From: Roseovarius sp. MMSF_3350
Lineage (GTDB): Bacteria; Pseudomonadota; Alphaproteobacteria; Rhodobacterales; Rhodobacteraceae
Direction: 5' to 3'
Assembly (NCBI RefSeq): GCF_030733425.1
Contig: NZ_JASHIZ010000012.1
Span: 1 to 64,000, forward strand
Length of the DNA: 64,000 bases
Shown: piece by piece, positions 9,395 to 17,945 of the stretch
How the letters are laid out: every line of letters begins with the position of its first letter
Position numbering within the stretch: the stretch's first letter is position 1
Translations under genes and position numbers: made by a program
The notes under the pieces: generated by a model
Told to the model about the DNA's origin: nothing
The model's database searches: none
The model's input: the letters and a program-made list of their open reading frames with translations, nothing else

Positions 9395-9892
9395 ATGATG
9401 AAATCGTTTCTCAGAACCACCGCGCTGGCAGCGGTGCTTTCCCTGCCGCTCGCCGCGACCGCCGACGAAACCGCCGTCTCCGACATTTCCGTCGAGGCAG
9501 ACCTGAGTTCCATCCAGAACGCCACCGCCGCCGGTGTCTGGGCCAACCTGCCCGCCGATCTCGAAAGCACCCTGGCCGTACAACTGGCCGACCAGATCGC
9601 TGCCGATGGCGAGGACGGGGCCCAGATCATGATCGACATCACCTCGGTCGAACTTGCCTCGTCGTTCGAGAGTGTCGCCGATCTGGCCGATTCGAGGATC
9701 TCCGGCGACGTGGTCATCGAACGGCCCGGCGACGAGTACGACCAGGCCTACAGCCTGACCGTCAGCGCCGAACAGGCCGCCGTGTTGCTTCCGGCCGGCG
9801 CGGACATCATGCTGCTCGCCCCCGGCAGCATGGAATTCTACAACGCGATGGTCGGCGCATTCGCCAACAACATCGTCGAGAAGATGCAGTAA
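9395..9892 (+). CDS. Secreted protein of unknown function
   Basis: Unknown 165-residue exported protein. MMKSFLRTTALAAVLSLPLAATADE is a standard signal peptide; the mature part is acidic and predicted mixed alpha/beta with no Cys. No family recognised. ATG at 9395 or 9398 both work; AGGAG lies at 9386-9390, so 9398 has the better spacing. It ends in a strong rho-independent terminator (9915-9947). Confidence 0.8.
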   Translation: MMKSFLRTTALAAVLSLPLAATADETAVSDISVEADLSSIQNATAAGVWANLPADLESTLAVQLADQIAADGEDGAQIMIDITSVELASSFESVADLADSRISGDVVIERPGDEYDQAYSLTVSAEQAAVLLPAGADIMLLAPGSMEFYNAMVGAFANNIVEKMQ

Positions 9893-9914
9893 AGACCGCC
9901 CCGCGTGATGCATC

Positions 9915-9947
9915 GCCCGCGCCGGTTCCGACCGGGGCGGGCTTTTT
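9915..9947 (+). terminator. Rho-independent terminator
   Basis: Stem GCCCGC...GCGGGC (9915-9920 with 9937-9942) enclosing CCGGT-TCCG-ACCGG, followed by TTTTT at 9943-9947. It ends transcription of the secreted protein gene. Confidence 0.88.
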
Positions 9948-9951
9948 CGTG

Positions 9952-10701
9952 TCAGACCCGCAGCGCGCGCTCCGACAGCTTGCGGAAATAGGGGGCGTGA
10001 TGGTGCAGGTAGTCCTGCAGATGCGGCACCCGTTCGACCAGCGCCTCGAATTCCATCTCCTTTCGCAGCATCTCCTCGGGGTCGGCCGTGCGAATGCCCG
10101 ATGACGTGCTGGCCTCCTCGTGCCACGCGCTGACATGCTCCCAATCCTCGGGCGGCGCCTGCCAGTCGAACGCGGCCTCGGTATAGTTCAGCCCGATCCG
10201 CGCCCAGAGCGCGCGCATGATCCCCTTGGGATCGGCCCGCACCGCCTCGGCCTCGATCACCACGGGCGACAGCCCTTCGGCCTCCGCCGCCTGGTATAGC
10301 TGCCATTGCGCCTCTATGCCAACTTCCTCTCGCGTGAAATCCGGGTCCAGCTTGTGATAGCTCAGAAGCGACGCCACCGGCGGTCGCACCAGGAACACAT
10401 GCGTGATCCGGCGCAGCATTTCGCGGTCCCCGAGCATCCGTGGCACCACGTAGAACGCCATGTCCTTGAAAAAGACCGGGCCAGCCTCGGCCCGCTCCTG
10501 CAGCATGTCGCAGATGCCTTCATAGGTGGTGGGATGCCCCGGCACCGGCTCGAAGCCGGGAAAATCACGGCCCTGGCCCACGTAATAGTCATACATGAAC
10601 GGCTCGTGCAGCACGTCCAGATCGCCGCGCTCGCGCATGATCCGCTCCGTCGCCGTGGACATCGACCGGGGATGCGCCCAAAGCGCGATGATCTTGTGCA
10701 T
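9952..10701 (-). CDS. Sulfotransferase-like P-loop protein
   Basis: A 249-residue soluble protein of the sulfotransferase P-loop superfamily. The N-terminal ALWAHPRSMSTATERIM fits the 5'-phosphosulfate binding loop (PRSxST), and THVFLVRPPVASLLSYHKL fits the 3'-phosphate binding strand with its R and S. These would use PAPS to sulfate an unknown acceptor. The ATG at 10701 follows GGAGGGCTGTCGC. It stands alone. Some members are labelled branched-chain aminotransferase-like, which the sequence does not support. Confidence 0.8.
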   Translation of the reverse strand: MHKIIALWAHPRSMSTATERIMRERGDLDVLHEPFMYDYYVGQGRDFPGFEPVPGHPTTYEGICDMLQERAEAGPVFFKDMAFYVVPRMLGDREMLRRITHVFLVRPPVASLLSYHKLDPDFTREEVGIEAQWQLYQAAEAEGLSPVVIEAEAVRADPKGIMRALWARIGLNYTEAAFDWQAPPEDWEHVSAWHEEASTSSGIRTADPEEMLRKEMEFEALVERVPHLQDYLHHHAPYFRKLSERALRV

Positions 10702-10776
10702 GCGACAGCCCTCCTGCCCCGAGCCTACGTCGCGCGCGGCAGAGTTGCTAGGTCTTTGTCACATCAGGATTTCCCG

Positions 10777-11727
10777 CTACAGCGCCCCCTCGTCGGTCAG
10801 CGACATGGGCCGTGTTGTGGACCCGTCCCTGTAGGCGATGCATTGCCAGGGCGCCTGCCCCGACCCCACGCCCACGATCACCTCTGTGCCAGCCTCGGAA
10901 AAGCTCGAACTCAGCACGACGACCTCCGCGTTGCCCGTCTCTTCGGTCACCGCCCGCAGGCAGGCCTGCCCGGCGGCATCCGGCGTGTCTGCCGATGTTG
11001 CGGTCGTCCCGGCCGCAGGATCATTGCTGCCTTCCACCAGGTAGTCGCCGGCGGCCCAGCCCTCGCCCCCCGGGTCGGCCAATGTCGCCACCCTGCACCA
11101 GCGTCGCGCCTCCTCCATCCGGCAGCCCAGGTTGCGAACGTTCTGCCCGTTGGCCAGCGTCGTCACCACAACCGCGCCGCCCGACGGGGCCGCGCGCAGG
11201 TTCAGCACGCCGCCGCCCGAGGTCGCCACGCGCAAGAAATCCGGCCCGCCCTGCAGCCCGTCGGCATAATCGTTCTGGACCGTGTCACCGGTTGCACCGT
11301 CGATGCTGATGGAAAGCTCGTAATCCGAGACCTCCGCGCGCCGCGCCGCGCTGCGCATCATGTAGACCGAGATCGTGTATTCTCCCGACCCCGGCAGCAC
11401 TCCGTCAAACCGGTTCAGGTCGGGCACCATCTCGCCCATCATTCCGGCATTGGCCAACGCTTCGTCACCCGGTCCCTTGCCGGGCGCATAAACGTTGAAA
11501 TACGTGGCCAGGTTGGACGGCTCCAGCCTCACCTGCATCCGCTGCCCGGCCTCTGCGCCCAGGGTGTAAAGCACGGTTTCATATCCGGTGATCCTGTCGG
11601 AGATCGTCGTGCCGTTGGTGCCAGCGGCAAAGCGGACTTCCTCCGTCCGCATTTCATCCTGCGCCCAAAGGACCGCCGATGTTCCGAAGGTCATCGCGAT
11701 CGCAACGGCTAGAACTCGTCCGTTCAT
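10777..11727 (-). CDS. Secreted SH3-domain protein
   Basis: A 316-residue exported protein: signal peptide to about residue 22 (VLWAQ), a beta-rich N-terminal module (residues 25-150) resembling pre-peptidase or bacterial surface beta-sandwich modules (FNVYAPGKGP, GSGEYTISVYMM), then an SH3_3-type domain (VLNLRAAPSGGAVVVTTLANGQNV, CRMEEARRWCRV, GWAAGDYLVEG, residues about 170-230), and a C-terminal unknown segment with paired cysteines. SH3b domains often bind peptidoglycan or peptides. Start ATG follows GGGAGACCCCGG. Function unknown. Confidence 0.8.
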   Translation of the reverse strand: MNGRVLAVAIAMTFGTSAVLWAQDEMRTEEVRFAAGTNGTTISDRITGYETVLYTLGAEAGQRMQVRLEPSNLATYFNVYAPGKGPGDEALANAGMMGEMVPDLNRFDGVLPGSGEYTISVYMMRSAARRAEVSDYELSISIDGATGDTVQNDYADGLQGGPDFLRVATSGGGVLNLRAAPSGGAVVVTTLANGQNVRNLGCRMEEARRWCRVATLADPGGEGWAAGDYLVEGSNDPAAGTTATSADTPDAAGQACLRAVTEETGNAEVVVLSSSFSEAGTEVIVGVGSGQAPWQCIAYRDGSTTRPMSLTDEGAL

Positions 11728-11807
11728 CCGGGGTCTCCCTCATCCCATAACTGTGCAGTCAAAGGCCCTGAAAACCGGAGAAAAACACCTTTTGAAAACC
11801 AAGGAGC

Positions 11808-11837
11808 CCGCACGCCGGACGGCGTGCAGGCCCACTA
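11808..11837 (-). terminator. Possible terminator hairpin
   Basis: Stem GCACGCC / GGCGTGC with a 4-nt loop and flanking GCC/GGC pairs, 3' of the zinc-finger gene when read on the minus strand. The T-run after it is weak (TCCTTGGTTTT), so efficiency is uncertain. Confidence 0.45.
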
Positions 11838-11922
11838 TAGCACATCTCATGCACCAGCGGCCAGAATCCGGGTCGCTGATCGTTGCTGATCCTATCCCGC
11901 CCGAAGGCGGCGCCCCGAAGCT

Positions 11923-12150
11923 TCAGAAATCGAACAGATCTTCCAAAAAGCCGCCACGCTTCTTGCGCTTCTGCGGGCGGCCATCGGCCTGCCAGACGCG
12001 GGCGTCGGGCGCCTCGGGGGTGGTCCGCTCGATGATCTTGTCCAGTTCGCCACGGTCCAGCCACACCCCGCGGCATTGTGGGCAATAGTCGATCTCGACA
12101 CCGGCGCGGTCGGTGATCACCAGCGTTTCTCCGTCAACCGGACATTTCAT
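11923..12150 (-). CDS. TFIIB-type zinc-finger protein
   Basis: A 75-residue protein with one zf-TFIIB domain: MKCPVDGETL then DYCPQCRGVWLDRGELDKII. The CPxD/CPxC arrangement (Cys3, plus Cys23 and Cys26 and a WLDRGEL helix) is the family hallmark and probably binds one Zn2+. The C-terminus is basic (RPQKRKKR) and ends GFLEDLFDF, a short hydrophobic tail that may bind a partner. Role unknown; such proteins are common in proteobacteria and not transcription factors in a proven sense. Confidence 0.9.
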   Translation of the reverse strand: MKCPVDGETLVITDRAGVEIDYCPQCRGVWLDRGELDKIIERTTPEAPDARVWQADGRPQKRKKRGGFLEDLFDF

Positions 12151-12263
12151 CGGGCAGTCCTCCTGTAATCCTACTCATGGCGTTTCAGATGGGCATCACC
12201 CGCCGGTTTCTCAAGCCTCGGCACCATGCATCGCCCGCACCGGCGGTCCGCCGCACACCCGGA

Positions 12264-13178
12264 TCACCCTCGCCGCAGCACACGTCCGTCCGTCACCAAC
12301 AGCCCCAGCGCAATCAGGCCGAAGCCGCCCCAGGCCACCGCTCCCAGCCGCTCGTCCAGAAAAGCCGCGCCAAGCCCGGCGGCAAAGGGCGGGATCATCA
12401 GCGTCACCAGCATCAGGTTCGCCGCCCCCGCGCGCCGCAGGATGGCGAAGTACAACAGGTAGGCCAGCGCCGTCGACAGCGCCGCAAGCGACAACAGCGC
12501 CGCCCAGACATGCACCGGCAAGTCGAACCGTGGCACCCCGTCCACCCACAGGGCCACCGGCAGCATCAGCAGGCTCGACCCCGCCAGCATTCCCAGCGCG
12601 TTCATCTGCGGCGGCTGCCCCGCCAGCGCCCGCTTGGCCCAGACGCTGGCCAGCGCATAGCTCAGCGCCGCGCCCAACACCGCAAGCTGCGCAAGGTTTC
12701 GCAGGTCCACGCCGCGCAACAGGTCCGGCCCCATGATCGCAGCCACCCCCGCCAGCCCCAGCAAGGCGCCCACGATCTTGCGCGGCAACAACGGCTCGTC
12801 ACGCAACAAGACCCCCGCCACCACCGCGCCGAACACCGCCGTCGTGCCATTGAGGATCGAGGCCAGGCCGCTCTGAAGCTCCACTTGCGCCCAGAAGATC
12901 AGCGAGAACGGAATCGCGTTGTTCAGCGCCCCCATCACCAGATACGCGCCCCAGACCCGCGGCTCACGCGGCAGGCGCAGTCCCAGCGTCCGCACCACCA
13001 CCCACAGGATCGGGACGGCCCAGACCACCCGGTGCAGGGTGATGGTCAGCGGCGGCACTTCGGTCAGCGCAATTTCCGCAAAGAAAAAGGACCCGCCCCA
13101 GACAGCGGCAAGTGCCAGCAGCATGAACGCGGAGACGGACGATATCGACGGGCTGACCTGCATGCCCCTTGCTGACAT
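12264..13178 (-). CDS. EamA (DMT) family transporter
   Basis: A 304-residue inner-membrane drug/metabolite transporter with ten hydrophobic segments arranged as two EamA repeats (residues about 15-140 and 155-295). Typical marks are LALAAVWGGSFFFAEIAL in the first helix and LNGTTAVFGAVVAGVLLRDEPL, ending helix 4 with the DE pair. Substrate unknown. ATG at 13178 lacks a clear ribosome site; the ATG at 13163 is another possible start. Separate from its neighbours. Confidence 0.88.
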   Translation of the reverse strand: MSARGMQVSPSISSVSAFMLLALAAVWGGSFFFAEIALTEVPPLTITLHRVVWAVPILWVVVRTLGLRLPREPRVWGAYLVMGALNNAIPFSLIFWAQVELQSGLASILNGTTAVFGAVVAGVLLRDEPLLPRKIVGALLGLAGVAAIMGPDLLRGVDLRNLAQLAVLGAALSYALASVWAKRALAGQPPQMNALGMLAGSSLLMLPVALWVDGVPRFDLPVHVWAALLSLAALSTALAYLLYFAILRRAGAANLMLVTLMIPPFAAGLGAAFLDERLGAVAWGGFGLIALGLLVTDGRVLRRG

Positions 13179-13230
13179 GAAGGCTGTTCATGCACGACCC
13201 GTTTCTTGCGGCAAACGCCACGCGGCCGGC

Positions 13231-13629
13231 TCAGACCACGCCGTCGCCGGTGCGCTTCAGCTGCACACCGTTGATCTTCCAGCCGCCGGGGCCCTGGATC
13301 ATCTCGTATTCCAGCTCGTAATAGACCCCGTCCGCGCCCCGGATCAGCACGTCCTGCATCAGCGCATCGCCCTCGTCCCGCTCGCCCAGGAACTCGACCT
13401 CCGCAGGGCGCCAGACCATCGGATAGCCGTTGCGCACCATCTGTCCGAACCGTTCGGACGAGCCGAAGATGCCTTGAATCATCGGGCTGGCATAGGTGAA
13501 GGCGGTTTCGAAATCATCCTGTTGAAACGCCTCCATCTGGTCCGAGATCACCTGCCGCGCCGCATCGTCCGCGCGCGCCGGCAGGGCCAAAAGGAAAATC
13601 AGTACGAGAAAAGACAGAAAGCGGGTCAT
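13231..13629 (-). CDS. DUF4864 family secreted protein
   Basis: A 132-residue exported protein; MTRFLSFLVLIFLLALPARAD is a signal peptide. The mature region (VISDQMEAFQQDDFETAFTY, PMIQGIFGSSERFGQMVRNGYPMVWRP, GWKINGVQL) is the DUF4864 pattern, an NTF2-like fold with a conserved start of helix Q-x2-AF-x2-DD. Function unknown. ATG at 13629 follows AAAGGAGTTTTCTC, so the longer frame to 13677 is rejected. Confidence 0.85.
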   Translation of the reverse strand: MTRFLSFLVLIFLLALPARADDAARQVISDQMEAFQQDDFETAFTYASPMIQGIFGSSERFGQMVRNGYPMVWRPAEVEFLGERDEGDALMQDVLIRGADGVYYELEYEMIQGPGGWKINGVQLKRTGDGVV

Positions 13630-13689
13630 GAGAAAACTCCTTTGGCCACCAGATAGCCCGCCCCGCCCGCGCATCAAATACCGCCGCGT

Positions 13690-14133
13690 CTACTCCGCCT
13701 GGATCGACTGCAGGAACATCACGAGGTCCGCCACCGGCTGCGACATCATCACCGGCTGACCTGCCTCGGTGCGCACCGCCACCTGCGCGGTCGTGTCGAA
13801 GAATTCGCCGTAGACCGGCATGCTCGACCCGTGCGACACCAGCGGGTCGCGCCCGTCAATCCGCCGTGCCACGCGCGCCACCGGAAAGGTGCCGCCATGG
13901 CGGGCGGTCAGCGACGTCAGGTCCGACGGCTGCACCAGCAGCACCTCGCGCATCGGGCCGTGGCCATCCGCCTCGACCCCGTGGCAACTGACACAGTGCC
14001 GCGCGTACAGCGCGGCGCCGGCTCCGGCATCCCCTTCTGCCAGAACCGGCCCCGCGCCAAGGACCAGACTTGCAACCACCCTCGCCAGCCGCGGGCGTCC
14101 GGCCCCTCTCCCTTGCGAACTGACTGCGCTCAT
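13690..14133 (-). CDS. Class I cytochrome c
   Basis: A 147-residue exported monohaem cytochrome c. A signal segment (ARVVASLVLGAGPVLA) precedes the haem site YARHCVSCHGVEADGHGP (CVSCH), with the axial Met probably in HGSSMPVYGEFF and the closing helix PVADLVMFLQSIQ. It would carry electrons in the periplasm or serve an unknown oxidase/dehydrogenase partner; no such partner is adjacent. ATG at 14133 follows CGGAGGAGCAC; the longer frame to 14256 is rejected. Confidence 0.9.
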   Translation of the reverse strand: MSAVSSQGRGAGRPRLARVVASLVLGAGPVLAEGDAGAGAALYARHCVSCHGVEADGHGPMREVLLVQPSDLTSLTARHGGTFPVARVARRIDGRDPLVSHGSSMPVYGEFFDTTAQVAVRTEAGQPVMMSQPVADLVMFLQSIQAE

Positions 14134-14400
14134 GTGCTCCTCCGGGCGTGCAACGATACCGCGTTCCGCAGTCCGGCATCTGTTCCGGTTGGGCTCAAGC
14201 GGCATCGCGGGACCAATCTGCACCGTCCCGGCCAGCCGCGCCTTGATCTGGATCATGTCGGCGCAGACGATATCCGCGCCGGGATCGTGCTGTCGGTGTC
14301 ATCGTTGTCGCCCGACACTCTCGCTTCGGGCATGATTGAACGCCTCCGCCTGCCGCGCCGACGTATCTGCATCCCACACGAGATCAAAGGATGCTGACCC

Positions 14401-14586
14401 ATGCCGCCGCTTCTAGCCGTTTCCTGGAAACCCGCCCTGCGCCTCGGAGCCGGCCTGCTGGTCATGGCGCTCACCACCCCACAGGCCGGCGGCGCCGCCA
14501 TGTCCTGCGATCCGCGATTCGACCGGCTGCCGCCCCCGGCCCACGCGGTGCCGCCAACCATCGCAGCCTGCGCTCAAGCGCGCTGA
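14401..14586 (+). CDS. Possible small secreted protein (61 aa)
   Basis: Weakly supported. A 61-residue frame with a hydrophobic stretch (LGAGLLVMALTTPQAGGAA) that could be a signal peptide, then a Pro-rich tail with two Cys. AAAGGAT lies about 9 bp before the ATG. No homologue recalled, and it could be non-coding sequence before the next gene. Confidence 0.35.
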   Translation: MPPLLAVSWKPALRLGAGLLVMALTTPQAGGAAMSCDPRFDRLPPPAHAVPPTIAACAQAR

Positions 14587-14649
14587 CATCACTCTTCAGT
14601 TTCCGCCCGAACGTCCTATATCTTTTCTGTCAGACAACAGGAGGTTCCG

Positions 14650-14940
14650 ATGTACCGAGCTTTAACCGTGACAGCCCTCTGCGCCGCGCTGGCCACCCCG
14701 GCCCTTGCCCTCGACTTCGAGGAGCCCGATCCGGCCGATCTGGTGCCGGCCCACTTCAGCGCCGCCGATTTCGCGCGGCTCGACCAATACGACCTCTACG
14801 ACGTGACGCTGGCGCTCAAGCGGGGCCGCAACATCCGGCTGGCCGACTGCACCCCGTCGCAAAGCCGCGCCATCTTCGAGGCGTCCTACGACCAGCGCGC
14901 CCCGGCCTTGGACATGTTGCGCACGACCTGTGCGGGTTAA
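14650..14940 (+). CDS. Secreted protein of unknown function (96 aa)
   Basis: A 96-residue exported protein: MYRALTVTALCAALATPALALDF has a signal peptide, followed by an acidic, mostly helical mature part with two Cys (ADCTPSQ and TTCAG) that could form a disulfide. No family recognised. Start ATG follows CAGGAGGTTCCG. Its stop codon overlaps, on the other strand, the stop of the converging Ldh-family gene (TTAA at 14937-14940). Confidence 0.78.
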   Translation: MYRALTVTALCAALATPALALDFEEPDPADLVPAHFSAADFARLDQYDLYDVTLALKRGRNIRLADCTPSQSRAIFEASYDQRAPALDMLRTTCAG

Positions 14941-15920
14941 CCCGCCCCCGCCAGTCGCCGCGCCAGATCCCAGGCCTCGGGGTCGACCGTCGCCGGGTCG
15001 CTGACCGCCCGCGCCTGTCCCGGCATCCGTGCGCCTTCGTCCCGCTGCACGGCCTCCGAGACTTGGGCGAGCCTGTCAAAGAACGCCCCACCGGATACGT
15101 CAGGGTCCATGATCAGGTAGAAATCGCCGATGTCGTGCGGCGCCCCCTCGGGCGCCTTCAGCGGCCCAAGGTCCACACCCGCCCGGCTGCCCGTCATCCC
15201 AGCCGCCAGCATCTCCGCCATCAAGCCGAATCCCCAGCCCTTGTAGCCCCCCATGCTGACAAGCGAGCCCTTGAGGGCCGCCTCGGGGTCGGTCGTCGGC
15301 CTGCCATCCGCATCGACGGCCCAGCCTTCTGGGATGGCCGCTCCGGCGGCCTTGGCCATGGTGATCTTGCCCAGCGCCACGGTGGTGGTGGACTGGTCGA
15401 ACAGCATCGCCACGCCGCCCTCGCCATCCGGCACGGCAAAAGAGATCGGGTTGGTCCCGATCACGCGGGATTTTCCTCCCGGCGGCGCCACCACCGGTGT
15501 CGCATTGGTCATGCCCAGCACGATGAACCCTTCCCGCGCGATTTGCGCCGTGAAGTACCCCAAACTGGTGCAGGTATGCGCATGACAGACCGCCAGGCTG
15601 ATCGTGCCCATCTCGCGCGCCGCGCGCACAGCCTCCGGCAGCGCCCTGGAGAACGCCGCCTGCGCGAAACCGAACTTCGCGTCGACCTCCACCACACCGG
15701 GCCGCGGCTTGCTGACCTCCGGCACCGCGTCGCCCTTCACCCGGCCGGTCTGCAATTGCTGACAATAGCTTTCAAGGTAATACAGCCCGCAGATCCGGTT
15801 CCCCAGGCCTTCCGCCTCGCGCACCGCCGCCGCAACCTCAGCCGCGATCCAGTCCTCGGCACCATGCATTACCAGCGCCGCCTTCGCCGTCGCCTCGATC
15901 TCGTCCAACGTCACCTGCAT
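14937..15920 (-). CDS. Ldh family NAD(P)-dependent dehydrogenase
   Basis: A 327-residue member of the malate / L-lactate / ureidoglycolate dehydrogenase family (Ldh2), which differs in fold from classical LDH/MDH. Pattern: VDAKFGFAQAAFSRALPEAV, ISLAVCHAHTCTSLGYFTAQIA (the His is the expected proton relay), IGTNPISFAVPDGEG, and MGGYKGWGFGLMAEMLAAGMTGS. It reduces a 2-oxoacid or oxidises a 2-hydroxyacid; the substrate (malate, ureidoglycolate, 2,3-diketogulonate or other) cannot be decided here. ATG at 15920 chosen because residues before it are not family-like. It follows lolD by 35 bp on the same strand. Confidence 0.88.
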   Translation of the reverse strand: MQVTLDEIEATAKAALVMHGAEDWIAAEVAAAVREAEGLGNRICGLYYLESYCQQLQTGRVKGDAVPEVSKPRPGVVEVDAKFGFAQAAFSRALPEAVRAAREMGTISLAVCHAHTCTSLGYFTAQIAREGFIVLGMTNATPVVAPPGGKSRVIGTNPISFAVPDGEGGVAMLFDQSTTTVALGKITMAKAAGAAIPEGWAVDADGRPTTDPEAALKGSLVSMGGYKGWGFGLMAEMLAAGMTGSRAGVDLGPLKAPEGAPHDIGDFYLIMDPDVSGGAFFDRLAQVSEAVQRDEGARMPGQARAVSDPATVDPEAWDLARRLAGAG

Positions 15921-15941
15921 GGCACCCCCCGTTTTCGCTCG

Positions 15942-15965
15942 CGTAGGGTGGGGTTTCACCCCACC
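15942..15965. repeat. Palindromic repeat, GTAGGGTGGGG type, across the lolD stop
   Basis: CGTAGGGTGGGGTTTCACCCCACC: arms GGTGGGG (15947-15953) and CCCCACC (15959-15965) around TTTCA. Shares the GTAGGGTGGG core with copies at 38280 and 42874. The lolD stop codon (15956-15958) falls in its loop, so the repeat supplies the last codons of lolD. Confidence 0.75.
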
Positions 15966-16639
15966 ACGATCCGCCCGGCTTCCAACTTCACCACCCGGTC
16001 CATCCGCGCCGCCAGCTCCATGTTATGCGTCGCGATCAGCGCCGCCAGCCCGGTGCCCCGCACCAGCTCCATCAGCGCCGCGAAGACTTGATCCGACGTG
16101 CCTGGGTCCAGGTTCCCCGTCGGCTCGTCCGCCAGCAGCAAGCGCGGCGAATTGGCCAGCGCCCGGCAGAACGCCACCCGCTGCTGCTCGCCGCCCGACA
16201 TCGCGCTCGGTCGATGCCCCGCCCGGTCGGCAATACCGACCTGCGTCAGCAACTCGGTCGCCCGCGCCTCGGCCACCTTGCGGCCGATCCCGTCCGCCAG
16301 CTGCGGCAGCACGATGTTCTCCTTCGCGGTGAACTCCGGCAACAGGTGATGAAACTGGTAGACGAACCCCACTTCCTGCCGCCGCGTGATCGTGCGCCGC
16401 CGGTCCGAGCGGCCCACCATGTCCTCGCCGCCGATCTCGACCGTACCGGCATCGGCCGTGTCCAGCAGCCCCGCGATATGCAACAGCGTCGACTTGCCCG
16501 CCCCCGAGGGCGCCACCAGCGCCACCATCTCACCCGCGCCGATCGTCAGGTCCACGCCCGACAAAACCGTCACCGCGTTGGAGCGGCCCTTGTTATAGGT
16601 CTTTTCGACCCCCGCCAGCCTCAGCATCGCTTCACTCAT
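15956..16639 (-). CDS. lolD: Lipoprotein-releasing ABC transporter ATP-binding protein
   Basis: ATPase of the LolCDE complex, which extracts outer-membrane lipoproteins from the inner membrane and passes them to LolA. The 227-residue product has Walker A APSGAGKST (residues 43-51), Q-loop YQFHHLLPEF, signature MSGGEQQRVAFCRAL, Walker B LLLADEPTGNLD and switch ATHNMEL. It overlaps the permease gene by 8 bp, so they form one operon. Its final residues (IVVG) are encoded inside a palindromic repeat. Confidence 0.94.
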   Translation of the reverse strand: MSEAMLRLAGVEKTYNKGRSNAVTVLSGVDLTIGAGEMVALVAPSGAGKSTLLHIAGLLDTADAGTVEIGGEDMVGRSDRRRTITRRQEVGFVYQFHHLLPEFTAKENIVLPQLADGIGRKVAEARATELLTQVGIADRAGHRPSAMSGGEQQRVAFCRALANSPRLLLADEPTGNLDPGTSDQVFAALMELVRGTGLAALIATHNMELAARMDRVVKLEAGRIVVG

Positions 16640-17945
16640 AGCGCAGCGCCTCCACCGGGTTCATCCGTGCCGCCCGCCGGGCGGGGAAAATCGTCACCAC
16701 GAAGCTCAGGAAGAGCGACAGGCCCACCGCACTCATCACATCCCAGAACTCCAGCTTGGCGGGCAGGAAATAGATCCCCCGCGTGTCGGGCGTCCAGATC
16801 GGCTGATCGCTGAAACTGTCCAGAATGGCAAAGATCTGGTCGATATAAATGGCAAAGAGACACCCCAGCACCGTGCCCATCACCGTGCCGATGATCCCTA
16901 TAAAGGCCCCGCACATGAAGAACACGCGCAGCACCGACCCTTCGGTCAGCCCCATGGTGCGCAGGATGCCGATGTCCCGCCCCTTGTTCTTGACCAGCAT
17001 GATCAGGCCACTGGTAATGTTCATCGCCGCGATCAGCACGAGGATCGACAGGATGATGAACATCACGTTGTCCTCCACCTCCAGCGCCCGCAGAAACCCG
17101 CTGCTGGAATCCCGCCAGGTCCAGATCTGCGTATTCTCCCCGGCGGCGTTGAGCAGCTCCAGCGCCATGTCGTTCACCCGCTCCGGCTCCTCGATCATCA
17201 CCTCGATCTCGTCCGCCTTGCCCTCGCTGTTGAAGAAGCTCTGCGCCTCTTCGAACGGCAGGTACACGCGCACCCGATCGATATCGTACCGACCCGCGCT
17301 GAAGACATAGACCACGTCATAAGCGTTCACCCGCGGACTGGTGCCCAAGGCGGTGCGATTGCCGGTGGGGTTGATCACCCTGATCTTGTCGCCCACGCCG
17401 ATGCCCAGAGTGCTGGCCACACCAGACCCGATAGCGATGGGAAAGACCCCTGTCTCGGCTGCGTCCTGCGCGAAATCCTCGATGCTCCCCTGCGCCGTTT
17501 CCGGGTCCGCGATCCGTGGCAGGCCCTTGAGGTCCTCCAGCGTGATCCCCCGCACCTCGACGCCCGCATTCCGGTCGCCCACGGTAGCCAGAACCTGGTT
17601 CTTGATCAACGGCGCGGCGCGCGTGACGCCCTCGACCTGCCGCAACCGCTCGGCCATCGCCTCGTAATCCGTGATCTGCCGGTCGATGCGGCCGGTCTGC
17701 TGATCCACCGTGCCTGCGTTGTAGACCGTCACATGCGCGTTCGACCCCAGGATCGTGTCCACGAACTCGGCCCGAAAGCCGGCCCGCACAGCCAGCGTGG
17801 CAATCAGCGCGAACACCGCCAGCGTGATGCCGATCAGGCTGATCCACGTCATCACGCTGACCCCGCCCTCGGCCCGCTTGGCCCGCAGGTAGCGCCACGC
17901 GATCATCGTCTCGAAGGCGGAAAACGGCTTGGGCTGAACTGCCAC
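16632..17945 (-). CDS. Lipoprotein-releasing ABC transporter permease (LolC/E type)
   Basis: Inner-membrane permease of the Lol system. The 437-residue product has the N-terminal cytoplasmic AFETMIAWRYLRAKRAEGGVSVMTWIS motif and first helix, a periplasmic domain of about 200 residues, then three helices containing FIILSILVLIAAMNITSGLIMLVKNKGRDIGILRTMG and the C-terminal RMNPVEALRYE. Alphaproteobacteria usually use one such permease as a homodimer instead of separate LolC and LolE, which fits a single gene here. The start codon is GTG (17945). Confidence 0.93.
   Translation of the reverse strand: MAVQPKPFSAFETMIAWRYLRAKRAEGGVSVMTWISLIGITLAVFALIATLAVRAGFRAEFVDTILGSNAHVTVYNAGTVDQQTGRIDRQITDYEAMAERLRQVEGVTRAAPLIKNQVLATVGDRNAGVEVRGITLEDLKGLPRIADPETAQGSIEDFAQDAAETGVFPIAIGSGVASTLGIGVGDKIRVINPTGNRTALGTSPRVNAYDVVYVFSAGRYDIDRVRVYLPFEEAQSFFNSEGKADEIEVMIEEPERVNDMALELLNAAGENTQIWTWRDSSSGFLRALEVEDNVMFIILSILVLIAAMNITSGLIMLVKNKGRDIGILRTMGLTEGSVLRVFFMCGAFIGIIGTVMGTVLGCLFAIYIDQIFAILDSFSDQPIWTPDTRGIYFLPAKLEFWDVMSAVGLSLFLSFVVTIFPARRAARMNPVEALRYE

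Noticed and set aside
9391..9396. TATAAT sequence resembling a -10 box
   Set aside because: It overlaps the start codon and AGGAG site of the secreted protein gene, so it cannot be the promoter of that gene.
14253..14561. 102-codon minus-strand frame
   Set aside because: Composition of a shadow frame; no ribosome site and no family pattern.
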